Shown here in pieces: positions 36,656 to 39,175 of a DNA stretch of 39,175 bases. Under the pieces are notes generated by a model. It was not told where the DNA came from, made no database searches, and saw only the letters and a program-made list of their open reading frames with translations. The position numbers and the translations under genes are program-made. Source of the DNA: an uncultured bacterium (GTDB lineage: Bacteria; Pseudomonadota; Alphaproteobacteria; Sphingomonadales; Sphingomonadaceae); the NCBI GenBank assembly GCA_903884945.1, contig CAISGR010000230.1, forward strand, positions 1 through 39,175, in the 5' to 3' direction. The stretch's first letter is position 1; every line of letters starts with the position of its first letter.

Positions 36656-38365
36656 ATGCGTGCCCTGCCTCCCCACGCCGATCTGGCGCTGACCCTGGCC
36701 CAGATCGAAGCATCGCCGCTGATCGAGCGGGTCCGCAGCTGCAGCCATTCCTTCGCTGCGGCATCTCCGGACACGATCGCGCAGATCGTCGAGGCGGCGG
36801 AAGGGTTTGCGGCGACCATCCTGGCCCCGCTCAACGTCGCGATGGACGAAACCGGGTGCGTACTGGAGGACGGCCGGGTGCGAACCGCGCCGGGGCACCG
36901 CGACGCCTGGACCGCCTTTATCGACGCAGGCTGGCCATCGCTCGACGCAATGCCGGACGCCGGCGGCCAGGGCCTGCCCTCGATCGCCGCGCTGGCGGTC
37001 CAGGCGCTGTTCGATCGCGCCTGCCCCGCGTTCGGGATGCAACCGGTGCCGCAGCGATCGGCGGCGCGCCTGATTGCAGCGCATGGCTCGGCCGAGCAAA
37101 AGGCGATCTGGCTGCCGCGCCTGGCCAGCGGCGATCTCGGCGCGACCATCTGCATTTCGGAGGCCGAAGCCGGCTCCGACGTCGCCCGGGTCCGCACGCT
37201 CGCGTCGCCCGACACGGGCGGCGGCTGGTCGCTGACCGGCGAGAAATGCTGGATCTCGTTCGGCGACCACGATCTGACCCGGGAGATCCTCCACTGCGTC
37301 CTGGCACGCACGCCTGGCGCGGCCCCGGGAACCGCCGGCCTCAGCCTGTTCCTGGTGCCCGACCAGATCGACGGCCACCGCAATGGCGTGGCGGTCCGGC
37401 GGATCGAGGAGAAGCTCGGGCTGCACGGGTCGCCGACCTGTGCGCTTGGCTTCGAGGCGGCGAAGGGCGAAATGATCGGCACCGAGGGGCGCGGCCTGGC
37501 CCAGATGTTCGCGATGATCGCCAATATGCGGCTGTCGGTCGGGTCGATGGGGCTCGGGATCGCCAGCGCCGCGTGCGACACGGCCTGGGCCTATGCCCGC
37601 GAACGCCGGCAGGGCGGGCGCGGCCCGATAGCCGTTCCGATCATCGACCATGCCGATGTGCAGCGCCAGTTGCTGGCGATGTCCGCGCGGGTGGAATTGC
37701 TGCGCGGGCTGGTCTTCGCGCTCGCCAATATGGTCGATCTCGCGACCCATGACAGCGATCCCGCGGCGCGCGCCGAAATGCAGGCGCTGAGCGGCTGGCT
37801 GTTGCCGATCGTCAAGACGCTCGGTGCCGAGACCGCGTTCGACGTGGCGAGCGATGCGATCCAGGTCCTTGGCGGGGCGGGCTATACCCGCGAATGGCCG
37901 GTCGAGCAGGGTCTGCGCGATGCGCGGGTGCTGGCGGTCTTCGAGGGGACGACGGGCATTCAGGGGCTCGATCTGGTCCATCGCCGGCTGATCGCCGAGG
38001 CGCGCGGGTTCGAGCTGTTCGTCGCCGAAGCACGCGGCGCGGCGGCAGGCTGTGACGACGCGACGGCTTATGCGCTCGGGCATTGCCTCGACACGCTGGA
38101 GGAGACCGCGGCGCGGCTCCGCGCGCCCGGCATCGCTCGGCGCGACATCGACGCCGGCGCGACGGCGTTTCTCGCCCTCGCGACCCTGGCGGCGACGAGC
38201 TGGATCGCCGCCCGGCTTAGCGTCATCGCAGATGACGGCCCCGCAGGAATCCAGCTGCGGGCGGTGGCGCGCTTCGCCCTGTCGACCGCGCCCGCCCGCG
38301 CCGCCTGGCTCGGCACGGAGGCACTGGCCGGCGCAGCGCGACTCGAGGGATTCGCCCAGGCCTGA
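36656..38365 (+). CDS. Acyl-CoA dehydrogenase family protein
   Basis: A flavoprotein of about 569 residues that would introduce a 2,3-double bond into an acyl-CoA. ICISEAEAGSDVARVRT is the first ACAD signature and VLGGAGYTREWPVEQ the second; EGTTGIQGLDL follows, with Glu at the position of the catalytic base. The extra C-terminal domain of about 120 residues makes it longer than short-chain ACADs and like the DmdC/FadE-type group of about 590 residues. The ATG at 36656 (MRALPPHADLAL) was chosen; in-frame starts at 36587 and 36611 exist but would place the promoter region inside the gene. Oxidation of a side-chain acyl-CoA from an alkylphenol is possible. Substrate unknown. Confidence 0.88.
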   Translation: MRALPPHADLALTLAQIEASPLIERVRSCSHSFAAASPDTIAQIVEAAEGFAATILAPLNVAMDETGCVLEDGRVRTAPGHRDAWTAFIDAGWPSLDAMPDAGGQGLPSIAALAVQALFDRACPAFGMQPVPQRSAARLIAAHGSAEQKAIWLPRLASGDLGATICISEAEAGSDVARVRTLASPDTGGGWSLTGEKCWISFGDHDLTREILHCVLARTPGAAPGTAGLSLFLVPDQIDGHRNGVAVRRIEEKLGLHGSPTCALGFEAAKGEMIGTEGRGLAQMFAMIANMRLSVGSMGLGIASAACDTAWAYARERRQGGRGPIAVPIIDHADVQRQLLAMSARVELLRGLVFALANMVDLATHDSDPAARAEMQALSGWLLPIVKTLGAETAFDVASDAIQVLGGAGYTREWPVEQGLRDARVLAVFEGTTGIQGLDLVHRRLIAEARGFELFVAEARGAAAGCDDATAYALGHCLDTLEETAARLRAPGIARRDIDAGATAFLALATLAATSWIAARLSVIADDGPAGIQLRAVARFALSTAPARAAWLGTEALAGAARLEGFAQA

Positions 38366-38369
38366 CAGA

Positions 38370-39175
38370 TCAGTGCGCGATCGGCTCATCGATCCGCAGC
38401 CGCAACATCAGGATCGCGCCGAACGCCAGCAGTGACCCGCACGCCAGGACAAGCGCAACGGCCTGCAGGTCGAGGCCCGACTGGAACAGGAAACCGGCCA
38501 GCATCGGCGAGAGGGCTGCGCCGCCACGCCCCACGCCGATCGCGAAGCCGGTTCCGGTCGCGCGGACATGGGTCGGGAAAGCGCGGGCGAAGATCGTGTA
38601 GAGCCCGACGATCGCGCTGTTGGTGAAGAGCCCCGACGCCCCCGCGAGCAACGAGAGATGGGCGAGCGAACTGTGCCCGGCAGAGCCGAACACCGCGACC
38701 ATCACCGCCGAGCCCAGCAGCGTGAACAGCGTCAGCGCCTTCAAGCCGAAGCGATGCGTCAACATGCCGAAGATCGCCCCGCCGACAGCGCCGCCGACAT
38801 TGGCCCAGACCAGCACTCCCGCCGCCGAACTCGGGGCGAACCCCATGTCGACGACGATCTTGGGCGACCATTTGAGGATGAAATAGAAGCTGACGACATG
38901 CGCGAGATAGGCGAGCGTGACGAGGACGGTGGTGCCGATCAAGGCCGGCTTGAAGATGTCGGCAATCGATCGCTTCGCCTCTTCCGCGGTGACCGGCGGG
39001 AGCGTGTCGACCTGGCCATGCCGCATGCGGGCAAGCGTACGGTTGATCGCCTCCAGCGCGCCGGGCCGCCGGCGCGCCATCTGATACTGCACTGACTCGG
39101 GCACGAAGAACCAGACCAGCGGGATGAACGCAGCGGTCGCGATCGCGCCGAATTCGAACACGGTGCGCCAGTCGC
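38370..39175 (-). CDS. MFS transporter, C-terminal part (5' truncated by window)
   Basis: The frame is open to the right edge, so the N-terminus lies outside. About 268 residues are visible: a central cytoplasmic loop (VPESVQYQMARRRPGALEAINRTL) and six membrane segments of the second half. SFYFILKWSPKIVVDMGF and GMLTHRFGLKALTL match the aromatic acid:H+ symporter (AAHS, PcaK-like) branch. The loop sequence FVPESVQY is a typical middle-loop sign of that family. A role in uptake of aromatic acids fits the cluster. The stop lies four bases from the end of the acyl-CoA dehydrogenase gene, so the two converge with no room for a terminator. Confidence 0.88.
   Translation of the reverse strand, partial: DWRTVFEFGAIATAAFIPLVWFFVPESVQYQMARRRPGALEAINRTLARMRHGQVDTLPPVTAEEAKRSIADIFKPALIGTTVLVTLAYLAHVVSFYFILKWSPKIVVDMGFAPSSAAGVLVWANVGGAVGGAIFGMLTHRFGLKALTLFTLLGSAVMVAVFGSAGHSSLAHLSLLAGASGLFTNSAIVGLYTIFARAFPTHVRATGTGFAIGVGRGGAALSPMLAGFLFQSGLDLQAVALVLACGSLLAFGAILMLRLRIDEPIAH

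Noticed and set aside
36584..38389. 601-codon minus-strand frame opposite the acyl-CoA dehydrogenase
   Set aside because: No motif, and the plus strand has both ACAD signatures and the catalytic Glu region.

Overview
The window is GC-rich and almost wholly coding, with operons tiled end to end by ATGA/GTGA stop-start overlaps. The gene content points to a sphingomonad-type alphaproteobacterium: a complete protocatechuate 4,5-cleavage (Lig) pathway, a TonB-dependent receptor serving an aromatic cluster, and an NAD-dependent FdsGBAD formate dehydrogenase. I see no rRNA, tRNA, CRISPR array, transposase or integrase. Taxonomy is inferred from gene content only.

Layout. 1-1268 (+): the end of a PEP synthase gene and a PfkB-family kinase. 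1265-9454: the protocatechuate 4,5-cleavage genes, with ligK-ligU-ligI on the minus strand divergent from a LysR regulator, an unassigned 6PGDH-like dehydrogenase and ligJ-ligA-ligB-ligC on the plus strand. An aldo/keto reductase follows (9553-10557) and converges at a perfect hairpin on the next operon. 10585-19705 (-): AraC regulator, TonB-dependent receptor, Tat-signal protein, p-cresol-methylhydroxylase-type flavoprotein, cytochrome c, two tandem cupins of the 2,4'-dihydroxyacetophenone dioxygenase type, an SDR and a zinc alcohol dehydrogenase. 19741-23382 (-): MFS transporter, VOC protein, alpha/beta hydrolase and a zinc-free MDR oxidoreductase. 23463-24257 (-): IclR regulator. 24374-30207 (+): a Tm-1-like/UPF0261 protein, a three-subunit biotin-dependent carboxylase, a HAD phosphatase and a MarR regulator. 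30204-36563 (-): formate dehydrogenase operon fdsG-fdsB-fdhD-mobA-fdsA-fdsD. 36656-39175: an acyl-CoA dehydrogenase (+) and the end of an MFS transporter (-).

How it may work together (inference). The set reads as an island for lignin-type 4-alkylphenols and 4-hydroxyacetophenones. The flavocytochrome would hydroxylate the benzylic carbon of a 4-alkylphenol, and the SDR/ADH would oxidise the alcohol to an aryl ketone. Two side-chain cleavage routes are then suggested. One is the DAD-like cupins, which in the known family give 4-hydroxybenzoate plus formate. The other is a carboxylation route resembling acetovanillone catabolism (AcvABCDEF of Sphingobium SYK-6; Hpe of Rhodococcus GD02), in which an aryl-phosphate ketone is carboxylated and dephosphorylated. 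The aromatic acid would reach protocatechuate through enzymes outside the window, then pyruvate and oxaloacetate through Lig enzymes; PEP synthase can return pyruvate to gluconeogenesis and formate dehydrogenase can recover NADH from formate.

The most interesting part is 21091-30207: carboxylase plus phosphatase with no recognisable aryl kinase pair, a UPF0261 protein of unknown role as first gene, and a candidate C-C hydrolase in the neighbouring operon. An IclR gene sits between the two operons and is flanked by copies of one operator-like motif.
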